DNA of 8,049 nucleotides from Chloroflexota bacterium (GCA_021823555.1 JAKANW010000102.1:1-8049), one strand, 5' to 3'. Positions 1-5,976 are shown, numbered from the stretch's first letter. Made by a program: numbers and translations. The notes: a model not told the origin generated them from the sequence alone.

Positions 1-126
1 GATCGCCTCGCCGAAATAGGTGGCGTCGTAGAACACCGCCGCGCCCGGCCGGGCCTCGCGTGGCGGCAGCGGCAGGTCGGCGCTGCCGAGCTCGACCAGG
101 CCGTCGGAGGTGGCGACGCGGAAGTG
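1..126 (-). CDS. Fragment of a sensor histidine kinase N-terminal (2CSK_N-like) domain, foreign to the rest of the window
   Basis: The minus strand is open from about 126 to 1 and reads FRVATSDGLVELGSADLPLP, then a Pro/Arg-rich turn, then AVFYDATYFGEAI. I recognise this as the extracytoplasmic N-terminal domain of TctE/QseC-type sensor kinases of Burkholderiales (2CSK_N family), where the DGLVELG-DLPLP and FYDATYFGE strings are typical. The fragment has neither start nor stop: it runs off the left edge and ends abruptly near 121-135, where the reading stops resembling the family. Its GC content (44 of 60 and 47 of 60 bases in the first two 60-base blocks) is well above the rest of the window. 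The plus-strand reading of the same bases is also open but resembles nothing I know. The family call is from memory of the motif and would be settled by a protein search. Confidence 0.6.
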
Positions 127-135
127 GCGGCTGTG
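110..135. other. Probable chimeric junction
   Basis: Left of this interval the minus strand encodes a proteobacterial-like kinase fragment. Right of it the plus strand encodes a Chloroflexota-like protein that begins in the middle of a domain. Composition drops from 91 of 120 G+C bases (1-120) to 30 of 60 (181-240). The exact point cannot be fixed because GAAGTGGCGGCTGTGG can belong to either side. The window starts on GATC, as a Sau3AI/MboI clone end would, but no GATC lies at the junction itself. A real rearrangement is possible, but a cloning or assembly artefact is simpler. Confidence 0.5.
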
Positions 136-951
136 GTGGAGCGTGCTTTGCGCCAGACGCGTGAGTCTCGCACCCGCCAACACCTCGACCAGCAACTCAA
201 AGATACCAATGCTGAACTCCAACGCAAACTACAGCACCTGACGACGATCTTGGGGATGGGCAAGGCAGTGGTCTCCATTACCCACCAGCGCCAACTGTTC
301 GACCGTATTCTGGATGGCGCATTGCAAGTGTCCGAAGCCGACGTCTGTTGGCTGATGCTGCGGGATGATCAAAGCAAAACGTTCTTATTAAGCGCCTATC
401 GCAACCTGCCGGAAGCCTGGGCCAAGAAACGCGGCCTGCCGTTGGACGATGGCATCAGTTCATTGGTGGCGCTTTCAGGGGAAACCCTGGTAATGCGCGG
501 TGTCCCGCTGCAAAATTTCAAAGTTGCTACGCTGGGAAAATCGGCAGGCGTGATCCCCATCAAGGCCCAGAGCGAAGTCATTGGCCTGCTGATCGTTGTC
601 CGCAAGGCTGACCGTGAGATCGGCCAGGAGGCCCAGACCCTGCTGGAGGCCATGGCTGACTTTGCTTCCATCTCTCTCGTCAATGCCCGGCTGTTCCGCG
701 CTCTTGAACAAGCTGCCGAGGCTGCCCGTGCAGGTGAAAAGCGGCAGAATGCCAGACTGGAACAGATACGCAAGAATGTGACCGAGGAAGTACAAGCAGC
801 CAGTTATCCTATAAATCTACTTCTGACCGAAACGCCGGGAAGACTGAATGACGAACAGAAACAAGCGCTGCAGTCTGCACAGGGCGCATTGCAGCGTTTG
901 AAACGCATCTCTGAAATGACTGTCCCTGAAATCGAATCTGCCAGGAATTAA
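124..951 (+). CDS. GAF-domain signalling protein with degenerate histidine-kinase dimerisation tail, 5'-truncated
   Basis: This is a soluble sensory protein. Residues 1-15 (VVERALRQTR) look like the last helix of a receiver domain, so the native gene probably began with a REC domain lost at the upstream junction. The GTG at 124 is only the first available start and has no ribosome-binding site. Residues 16-50 form a coiled-coil linker (QQLKDTNAELQRKLQHL), residues 52-192 a GAF domain, and 193-218 a second coiled coil. Residues 219-265 resemble the two-helix dimerisation domain of the downstream kinase, with SYP and LNDEQKQAL matching RSP and LNEQQREFL there. However, Gln224 stands where the phospho-acceptor His would be, and no ATPase domain follows. 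I infer an adaptor that binds a ligand through GAF and partners the kinase 6 bases downstream. GAF ligands vary widely and none can be named here. Confidence 0.8.
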   Translation: MAAVVERALRQTRESRTRQHLDQQLKDTNAELQRKLQHLTTILGMGKAVVSITHQRQLFDRILDGALQVSEADVCWLMLRDDQSKTFLLSAYRNLPEAWAKKRGLPLDDGISSLVALSGETLVMRGVPLQNFKVATLGKSAGVIPIKAQSEVIGLLIVVRKADREIGQEAQTLLEAMADFASISLVNARLFRALEQAAEAARAGEKRQNARLEQIRKNVTEEVQAASYPINLLLTETPGRLNDEQKQALQSAQGALQRLKRISEMTVPEIESARN

Positions 952-957
952 ACACCC

Positions 958-2406
958 ATGGCAAAATCTGACCTTATCCTGCTTGCCCTCGACGAATCCC
1001 CCATCCTGCAACCGATGGAGAGGACTTTGCGCGCAGCTGGGTACGAAGCCGCCATTGTGCACGATGGTCAGGGACTTGAAAAGGTTCTGCAGGTGTCCAC
1101 TCCAGCGCTCATGTTAGTGGGGGATGTTTTCGCGGGTGAGCTGGGCCTGCAAATTTCTGAAGAAATGTTGGTGCGCTTTCCCACCCTGCCAATCATACTC
1201 TTCGCCGAACGGGATACGAGCGGGATGGCAAAAAGCGTTTTGCGCTCCGGCTTGAGTGATTACCTTTACCCTCCGCTTCACACTGACGAAATTGTCAACG
1301 CCGTTAATCGCAGCCTGGTGCGCGCCCGGCAGTTGGGAGACTGGCTGCGTCGCGAGGTTAGGCGTACCACCTCTTCGTTGGAGGAGCGCGCCAAGCTATC
1401 CGAAGCAGAACGCAGCCGCTATGAGACCATTTTCGCCAATATCCAAGACAGCGTGATCGTGCTGGATGAAGAGAACAGGATTATCTTTATCAACCATTCA
1501 GTTGGCGAACTATTCGGCCTGAACGAAAAGGCAGCTGTGGATAAGCCCATCCTGGATGTAATCACACATCCCGATGTGCGTTCCCTCCTGGCTCGCGCTG
1601 CGGAGGGGGCCATTAAATATCACGAGATCAACCTGGATAGCGGACAGGTTCTCAATGCACAGTACACCCCCATTCCGAAAATCGGTTCTGCTATTACCAT
1701 GCAGGATATTTCCTACCTGAAGGAATTGGACCGTCTCAAGAACGATTTCGTCCACACTGTCTCGCATGATCTGCGTTCACCCCTGACCGCCCTGCTGGGA
1801 TATGCCGAACTGATTGACCGCATCGGTCCATTGAATGAACAACAACGTGAATTCCTGAGCAGGATCCAGGCCAGTGTCCAGCATATTACCACCCTGGTCA
1901 ATGACTTGCTGGATCTGGGACGCCTTGAGGCCGGCTTTGATACCCGCCGTGAAACGGTTCATATTGTAAGCGTGCTCAAATTTACGCTGGATACATTTGA
2001 AACGCAGGCGCGCAACAAAAAAATTACCCTTTCCAGCAACCTCAGCCCGGTCATCCCTGTTCTGCGCGCCAATCCCATCCGCATCCGTCAATTGTTGGAC
2101 AATTTGGTAGGTAACGCCATCAAATACACGCCGGAGGGCGGAAAAGTCGAGATCAACGTCGCTACGCAAGACCAGCAAATCATCCTGAACGTCAAGGATA
2201 CCGGCCCCGGTATCCCGCACAGTGAGCAAAACCGTATCTTCGACAAGTTCTACCGCGCCAGCAATGTTCCTGATGGGAGTCCAGGCAGCGGGCTTGGCCT
2301 GGCAATCGTCAAGTCCATTGTGGAGAGTTATCACGGGCGGATTTGGGTGGAGTCGACCCTGGGTCAGGGTTCCTCATTCTTTGTCGTTCTTCCGGCGCAC
2401 GAGTGA
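958..2406 (+). CDS. Histidine kinase with N-terminal pseudo-receiver and PAS domain
   Basis: A 482-residue cytoplasmic sensor kinase with no membrane segment. Residues 5-122 have a receiver fold pattern, 125-155 form a helical linker, 155-255 a PAS domain (YETIFANIQDSVIVLDEENR), 260-326 the HisKA dimerisation domain with the HDLRSP box (His270), and 370-480 the HATPase domain. The ATPase motifs are all present: N-box around DNLVGNAIKY (382-390), G1 DTGPGIP (414-420), F-box FDKFYR (428-433) and G2 GSGLGLAI (443-450). Autophosphorylation should therefore be intact. The receiver-like domain keeps an acidic pair (Asp12, Glu13), but an ungapped alignment puts Gly55 at the phospho-acceptor site with Asp56 next to it, Phe82 for the Thr/Ser, and Pro105 for the Lys. 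The ATG lies 6 bases after the GAF gene, with AGGA at 943-946 as a ribosome-binding site. No response regulator is present in the window. Confidence 0.9.
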   Translation: MAKSDLILLALDESPILQPMERTLRAAGYEAAIVHDGQGLEKVLQVSTPALMLVGDVFAGELGLQISEEMLVRFPTLPIILFAERDTSGMAKSVLRSGLSDYLYPPLHTDEIVNAVNRSLVRARQLGDWLRREVRRTTSSLEERAKLSEAERSRYETIFANIQDSVIVLDEENRIIFINHSVGELFGLNEKAAVDKPILDVITHPDVRSLLARAAEGAIKYHEINLDSGQVLNAQYTPIPKIGSAITMQDISYLKELDRLKNDFVHTVSHDLRSPLTALLGYAELIDRIGPLNEQQREFLSRIQASVQHITTLVNDLLDLGRLEAGFDTRRETVHIVSVLKFTLDTFETQARNKKITLSSNLSPVIPVLRANPIRIRQLLDNLVGNAIKYTPEGGKVEINVATQDQQIILNVKDTGPGIPHSEQNRIFDKFYRASNVPDGSPGSGLGLAIVKSIVESYHGRIWVESTLGQGSSFFVVLPAHE

Positions 2407-2466
2407 TCTTTACTTATCCATGGGCAAACCGCACGTATAGGGAGTATTTCATTCGTGAAATTAAAT

Positions 2467-2496
2467 GCCTCCGCCGGGGGAGAACCCGGCGGAGGC
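2467..2496. terminator. GC-rich hairpin terminator between convergent operons
   Basis: A perfect 12-bp inverted repeat: GCCTCCGCCGGG at 2467-2478, a six-base loop GGAGAA, and CCCGGCGGAGGC at 2485-2496, followed by TTTC on the plus strand. It lies 60 bases after the kinase stop. Read on the minus strand the hairpin is followed by ATTTAATTTC, which is more T-rich, so it may also stop the minus-strand operon that ends at 2621. The stem is strong but both T-tracts are short. Confidence 0.7.
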
Positions 2497-2516
2497 TTTC
2501 GCCAAAGGAGGAGACA

Positions 2517-2630
2517 GTGAGGAGCATTTGGAGGTGTCTTTGTTCCGTCTCCACCGTCATGATACCTTACAGGAACATTCTCTCCAATCGTCAAATGTCA
2601 CCTAAAGGTAGTGATATTATTCACAAGTGA
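2517..2630 (+). CDS. Possible 37-residue small protein (weak)
   Basis: A GTG at 2517 is preceded by an almost ideal ribosome-binding site, AAAGGAGG at 2504-2511, five bases away. The frame runs 37 codons to TGA at 2628-2630, overlapping the last bases of the convergent DNPH1-like gene. The product (VRSIWRCLCSVSTVMIPYRN at its start) has no recognisable domain, membrane segment or known family. It starts 20 bases after the terminator hairpin, so it would need read-through or its own promoter, and I see no clear promoter. Apart from this and the hairpin, I see nothing else in the 214 bases between the convergent operons. Confidence 0.15.
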   Translation: MRSIWRCLCSVSTVMIPYRNILSNRQMSPKGSDIIHK

Positions 2631-3043
2631 AGACCGCTCAGGAAATCCCTGGTCAGTGCAACAGCCTCTGCTTGTGTTGCATAGGCCCGGATTTGCAGGT
2701 TTGGATGGGGGTTTCCGCTGATCATCTTTGAGACCTTGCGCCCCTCCGAGTACAAACATAACACGGGTTTGCCTTCCCCCAGGGCAAAACCCACCTCATA
2801 ACCAACGCCATGCGAAGGTACACTTACCTCAGCAACCAGCGCCTCACAGCCACGGATCCACGCTACATCGCGGTCATAGACAGCACGCGGGGATACGACT
2901 GCTTCCCTGGCGATCACGCTGGGATTAGCCAGATGTGCGGTAGGAATTTCATGGCCGTCAGCTGTCAGGGCTGAGACAAGGGCCTGATAAACGGACTCAA
3001 ACTCCCGTCCACCCGTGATCGAACAGGCAAAATAAATGTTCAT
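2621..3043 (-). CDS. DNPH1/Rcl-like 2'-deoxynucleoside 5'-phosphate N-hydrolase
   Basis: A 140-residue member of the nucleoside 2-deoxyribosyltransferase superfamily. It is closest in pattern to DNPH1 (Rcl), which cleaves the N-glycosidic bond of deoxynucleoside 5'-monophosphates, including 5-hydroxymethyl-dUMP, and so cleans the nucleotide pool. Visible family features are the N-terminal IYFACSITGGRE strand and phosphate loop (Tyr4, Ser8, Gly11-Gly12), DRDVAWI with Asp59, and the strongly conserved AEVSVPSHGVGYEVG with Ser77 and the presumed catalytic Glu83. VLCLY and KVSKMISG (Ser105) follow. Length is normal. It is the last gene of the minus-strand operon. Its ATG overlaps the TGA of the gene before it (ATGA, 3040-3043) and has no ribosome-binding site of its own, so it is probably translated by coupling. 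An ordinary nucleoside deoxyribosyltransferase is the alternative, but the SHGVGYE string favours DNPH1. Confidence 0.85.
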   Translation of the reverse strand: MNIYFACSITGGREFESVYQALVSALTADGHEIPTAHLANPSVIAREAVVSPRAVYDRDVAWIRGCEALVAEVSVPSHGVGYEVGFALGEGKPVLCLYSEGRKVSKMISGNPHPNLQIRAYATQAEAVALTRDFLSGLHL

Positions 3044-3660
3044 CTGTTGTGCGGAAGTTTCGAAAGGATGGATTGATTCACAGGCCGCTTGGCGGGTGGG
3101 GTTCCCCCATCGACGCGCATACTTTCCAGCTCAGCGCTAAAGCGCATCCAATCATCTACCAGCAGGACAAAGTGTGGGGTCTTATCTTTGAAAAAGAAGG
3201 GCGACAGAAAAAAACGGAGCACAGTTTGTGAAGTGGGATAACCGTTCAACTCAAGCACAATCGCTGTCTTTTTGGCCAATGGCTCGAGGATTTCGCGTTG
3301 CCAGCCTGATAACTTGCGGCCAGAAAATAATCCAGCCATGGTTGCAGACGTAGCTTGGCGTACGCGTTTGTAGGAGATGTTCATTCGCAGGAACGGTGTT
3401 GCCAGCCGCAGGTGATCGTTGAACGGTTGAACGTACGCGGCTTTACGGAGCAGGAGCAAGATCAAGGTCACTGCCAGCACAAAGCCGCCCACACTAGCCA
3501 GGGTCAACCAACGCCACATATCCACATCGTCGGGAAAATACATCCACACTGCCCAGGCCAGCAGGAACAAGGAGAGGCCAAGGAACAACGTGGCAGGCCA
3601 CCAGCGGTCTATCATGCGGGTATATAAGAGAAGGGGATAACGATGACCAGGCCGGGCCAT
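3040..3660 (-). CDS. Two-helix membrane protein with cytoplasmic PH-like domain, conserved hypothetical
   Basis: A 206-residue protein with two predicted membrane helices at about residues 21-42 and 51-72. A short aspartate-rich loop (FPDDVD) joins them, followed by a soluble region of about 130 residues. Residues 76-175 alternate short strands (YVQPFNDHLRLATPF, KTAIVLELNG, HFVLLVDDW) and could form a bacterial PH-like fold, but I cannot show this from sequence alone. I remember similar hypothetical proteins from Chloroflexota and know no function. The gene lies 6 bases after the translin-family gene and overlaps the DNPH1-like gene by 4 bases, so it is co-expressed with both. It could anchor or scaffold the soluble products at the membrane, which is inference from context only. 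Confidence 0.8.
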   Translation of the reverse strand: MARPGHRYPLLLYTRMIDRWWPATLFLGLSLFLLAWAVWMYFPDDVDMWRWLTLASVGGFVLAVTLILLLLRKAAYVQPFNDHLRLATPFLRMNISYKRVRQATSATMAGLFSGRKLSGWQREILEPLAKKTAIVLELNGYPTSQTVLRFFLSPFFFKDKTPHFVLLVDDWMRFSAELESMRVDGGTPPAKRPVNQSILSKLPHNR

Positions 3661-3666
3661 ACCCTA

Positions 3667-4362
3667 CTATTCCCGATCTGGGACCAGCGACGTACCGCTT
3701 CTTTCCGACCCCCCGGCCTGTTCGCCGTTTAATTGAGTAATCAATTTCCCGATAGCCTGTTCAAGGTGTTCGCCGCGCAGACTAAACGTGATATCGCCGC
3801 GCGTCTTCTCGATGATGCTGCGCGCAATATCCGTTTGTCGGCGCAGGCCGTTCGTGATGCCGTCGGGATAGTCCATGGTAACCAGGACGGAATAAATTTC
3901 GTCCATGTTGCCAAGCAGGCGTTCCGCTTCCTGCGAGTAGCCGTGGCGCAGAATATCCAGGGTGCGCCGGCGCAGTTCGCCGACCGCTTCCGCCAAGCCG
4001 TTCAAATAAGTGGCACTGGTCACGTTTAGTTCGCTCGGCGTTGGCAGGGGGTGGTTTTGGATCAAGGCGCAGGTGACGCTGGCCTCCACAAATTCCTTAA
4101 GCGAATCTTGGGTATAGCCTGCGTAGAACAAGTCAGGATATTGGGCCAGGTCGGCGCGCAAAGCGTCGGCAAGGGAATGCGCCTCGGACAGGTGGGCAGA
4201 CATCAGGTCGGTTTCGCTGCGGTGTACGGCCCGAATGGCCAGCGAACAGGCTCGGGTCAATTGTCGCGCGGTGGCCAGGGCTTTATCGCGCGCCGCGGTG
4301 CGAGCGTCAAAATCCTGCCGGATTTGTTCAGCAATACTTTCGAGTTTATCCATGCTGCTCAC
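3667..4362 (-). CDS. Translin-family RNA/ssDNA-binding protein, possible RNase
   Basis: A 231-residue, almost all-helical protein of the translin/TRAX family, which in eukaryotes forms the C3PO complex that binds and cuts RNA. The diagnostic stretch is residues 75-196: YPDLFYAGYTQDSLKEFVEA, then LNGLAEAVGELRRR, MDEIYSVLVTMDYPD and LRRQTDIARSIIEKTRGDIT. Acidic residues Glu90 and Glu93 (three apart), Glu129, Asp154 and Glu155 fall in the helices where TRAX carries its catalytic carboxylates, so nuclease activity is plausible. The C-terminal 20 residues are Gly/Ser-rich and probably disordered. The GTG start at 4362 overlaps the DUF3467 stop (GTGA); an ATG three codons in (4353) is equally possible. 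Neither has a good ribosome-binding site, so coupling to the gene before is likely. Database relatives are sometimes mislabelled as haloacid dehalogenases. Confidence 0.85.
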   Translation of the reverse strand: MSSMDKLESIAEQIRQDFDARTAARDKALATARQLTRACSLAIRAVHRSETDLMSAHLSEAHSLADALRADLAQYPDLFYAGYTQDSLKEFVEASVTCALIQNHPLPTPSELNVTSATYLNGLAEAVGELRRRTLDILRHGYSQEAERLLGNMDEIYSVLVTMDYPDGITNGLRRQTDIARSIIEKTRGDITFSLRGEHLEQAIGKLITQLNGEQAGGSERSGTSLVPDRE

Positions 4363-4703
4363 TCAGGCTTTGGGGGTTCTTTGGGTGGTTCGGGCGGGTG
4401 GAAGGGACGAAAGAGATGTTCGGCCAATGAGGAATTGCCTGGCACCGGGATCTCTCCAAAGGCAGCCTCGTAACGGGCCAGGTTCTCGGTCAGGGCGCGC
4501 AACAGGAGCTTGGCGCTGAGCGGGGTCATCAGCACTCGGGCGCGGACCTTGGCCTGCGTCTCGCCGGGCATCAGGTGGGCGAAGTCTATCACCAGGTCGG
4601 CTGGGGAGTGCGAGATGCGCGCCAAGTTGGCGTAGACGGTTTCGAGACCCGCCGGAATCTCGAGGCTTGGGCCGGATGGCTTGGGAGGAATTGGAGTAGT
4701 CAT
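4359..4703 (-). CDS. DUF3467 domain protein
   Basis: A 114-residue protein. Residues 18-86 match the DUF3467 pattern: VYANLARISHSPADLVIDFA, the MPGETQAKVRARVLMTP strand pair, then LLLRALTENLARYEAAFGEI. DUF3467 has no established biochemical role. The ends are proline-rich: PIPPKPSGPS at the N-terminus and PPEPPKEPPKPE at the C-terminus flank the domain and are probably disordered. It is the first gene of the minus-strand operon, 78 bases after the ssb stop and beyond an inverted repeat. Its ATG is preceded by TGGAAAG about six bases away, an acceptable ribosome-binding site. The stop overlaps the start of the translin-family gene by 4 bases, which suggests balanced expression and perhaps physical association. 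A longer overlapping frame in the same region is a shadow and lacks the family motif. Confidence 0.88.
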   Translation of the reverse strand: MTTPIPPKPSGPSLEIPAGLETVYANLARISHSPADLVIDFAHLMPGETQAKVRARVLMTPLSAKLLLRALTENLARYEAAFGEIPVPGNSSLAEHLFRPFHPPEPPKEPPKPE

Positions 4704-4728
4704 GTTCTTTCCAATGGGCTTGCCTACT

Positions 4729-4772
4729 AAACAGGCCTAACAAATCGGTGGGACGACCTGTTAGGCCTGTTT
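4729..4772 (-). terminator. 14-bp inverted repeat between ssb and the DUF3467 operon
   Basis: AAACAGGCCTAACA (4729-4742) and TGTTAGGCCTGTTT (4759-4772) are perfect inverted copies around a 16-base spacer that holds its own GGT/ACC pairing. On the minus strand it starts 10 bases after the ssb stop and ends in TTT. The position suits an intrinsic terminator for ssb, though the T-tract is short. Each arm contains the self-complementary AGGCCT, so a protein-binding dyad acting as operator of the next operon (start 4703) is an alternative. Confidence 0.55.
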
Positions 4773-4781
4773 GAATGGATA

Positions 4782-5216
4782 TTAGAACGGGATCTCATCT
4801 TCCGGCGGGAGTTCAGCGATGTCCATGCTGCCACTGCCTGCCGCTGCCGGTCCGCCCTCGCCTTCGCTGCGCGAGGAGAGGAAGCGCACGGTCTGCGCGC
4901 TTACTTCAAATGATGCTCCTGCCGAGCCATCCTGTTTGGTCCATATGCGTGGCGCCCCTGTATTTGGGTCTGCTGTGAGACGGCCTTCCACTAAGACCAT
5001 GCGACCCTTTTTGAGATATTGGTTGCAGGTTTCAGCCTGCTTCCCCCAAGCGGATACGCGAAACCAAATCGTTCGTTTGATACGTTCGCCGTTGCTATTT
5101 GTAAAACTTTCATTGACAGCGACAGAAAAGCTAGTTACAGCCTGACCTGATGGTGTATAACGCATTTCGGGATCTTTTCCGAGGTTGCCAGTGATGATAA
5201 TAGTGTGAAAACTCAT
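4782..5216 (-). CDS. ssb: Single-stranded DNA-binding protein
   Basis: A 144-residue SSB. The OB-fold spans residues 1-106: MSFHTIIITGNLGKDPEMRY at the start, FSVAVNE, then TIWFRVSAWGKQAE and VLVEGRLTADP. A short Gly/Ala/Ser linker follows, then the acidic tip PPEDEIPF, which in this family recruits replication and repair proteins. I chose the ATG at 5216 over a start 17 codons upstream. The family begins at MSFHTI, and GGAGG stands five bases before this ATG. The start overlaps the TGA of the upstream HEPN-like gene (ATGA, 5213-5216), and its ribosome-binding site lies inside that gene's last codons, so the two are co-transcribed and translationally coupled. SSB coats single-stranded DNA at forks and during repair. 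This may be the main or an accessory copy. Confidence 0.95.
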   Translation of the reverse strand: MSFHTIIITGNLGKDPEMRYTPSGQAVTSFSVAVNESFTNSNGERIKRTIWFRVSAWGKQAETCNQYLKKGRMVLVEGRLTADPNTGAPRIWTKQDGSAGASFEVSAQTVRFLSSRSEGEGGPAAAGSGSMDIAELPPEDEIPF

Positions 5217-5842
5217 TTCTCCTCCAAAGCAAATTGATCTGATTTTCCTAGATTGCCATTTATCCAATAGTATTCTTCTGAATCCAGCGCGCCCATTTCT
5301 GTAATCAATAGATCCAAAAGTCCCGCTACTTGTTTTGCCTTCATTTGTATTCGAATTTGACTTTCCTTGATTTTCCCAAGGTATTCCTTGACATCTTTCT
5401 GGAATCGAGGCACTTCGAACGATTTATTGTGTACGATCAAATTTCTCTCCTTGATGAGGCTTTTTAATAGCTCGAACCACTTATGGTTGCGCGGCAATTC
5501 CCTGCCAGTAACCAAACGAGGTACGATAACCCATTCGCTAACAGGGTCAAGTTTATCAACATATTCTTTGACATACGAGTCTGACAGGTGGCGCGCGGCG
5601 TAGTCGAAAACATATGTTTCAACGGCTATGGCAGAAAACACAATTGTAATAACAGACAATTCAGAAATGGCATCTTCGAGAGGCATGAGTTCATAATCAA
5701 AACTGAGAACATCATCTTTCGACGTTGCTTCGAACATTTTGTTTCTGATTAAATTGATTTTAGGCTCGATGAGAGCAATATGTTCCAGGTTGTCTCGCGC
5801 AATTTTGGAAAAATGAGAGATCGAGGATATTCTTGCAGCCAT
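5213..5842 (-). CDS. HEPN-like domain protein, possible RNase
   Basis: A mainly helical protein of 209 residues counted from the ATG at 5842. The signature is ERNLIVHNKS at 132-141: Arg133, Asn134 and His138 form the R-N-x3-H motif of HEPN ribonucleases, the catalytic core of many toxins and abortive-infection proteins. A helix with VFSAIAVETYVFDYAARHL (about 68-86) and the stretch LDPVSEWVIVPRLVTG resemble hypothetical proteins that I recall as HEPN-type. Whether it cuts RNA is inference. An in-frame TTG at 5899 would add 19 residues; neither start has a ribosome-binding site. It overlaps ssb by 4 bases. The gene is AT-richer than its neighbours (21 of 60 G+C at 5641-5700 against 39 of 60 in degV at 6601-6660), which suggests recent acquisition. 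No paired antitoxin (MNT-type or other) is visible. Confidence 0.7.
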   Translation of the reverse strand: MAARISSISHFSKIARDNLEHIALIEPKINLIRNKMFEATSKDDVLSFDYELMPLEDAISELSVITIVFSAIAVETYVFDYAARHLSDSYVKEYVDKLDPVSEWVIVPRLVTGRELPRNHKWFELLKSLIKERNLIVHNKSFEVPRFQKDVKEYLGKIKESQIRIQMKAKQVAGLLDLLITEMGALDSEEYYWINGNLGKSDQFALEEK

Positions 5843-5976
5843 TTTGGGTAGGAATAGTTTTAAGTACCCGCCGAACTGCGGCGGAGAAAATGAGACCAAT
5901 CAATTTTACACCACTCACGAGGTTTAGGCGTCTTTTTTATACCTCTTTCTTCTGCCATTCGGATTCTTGGATGAAA

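Noticed and set aside
1..123. In-frame plus-strand extension of the GAF gene to the left edge
   Set aside because: It is open but reads as low-complexity Arg/Gly/Ala sequence unlike a receiver domain, and the opposite strand gives the recognisable protein.
1777..2334. Minus-strand open frame of 185 codons inside the kinase gene
   Set aside because: It is the shadow of the conserved HisKA/HATPase region and has no recognisable domain and no ribosome-binding site.
4051..4473. Plus-strand open frame of 140 codons across the translin and DUF3467 genes
   Set aside because: It is antisense to two genes with clear family signatures, and its Gly/Gln-rich translation is typical of a shadow frame.
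4363..4743. Longer minus-strand frame overlapping DUF3467 in a different phase
   Set aside because: The Arg/Pro-rich translation has no family match, whereas the +1-shifted frame gives a textbook DUF3467 domain.
5860..5958. Minus-strand small frame starting MAEERGIKKTPK upstream of the HEPN-like gene
   Set aside because: It has no ribosome-binding site and no similarity I recognise. I considered a frameshifted N-terminus of the HEPN-like gene but saw no continuity of sequence.
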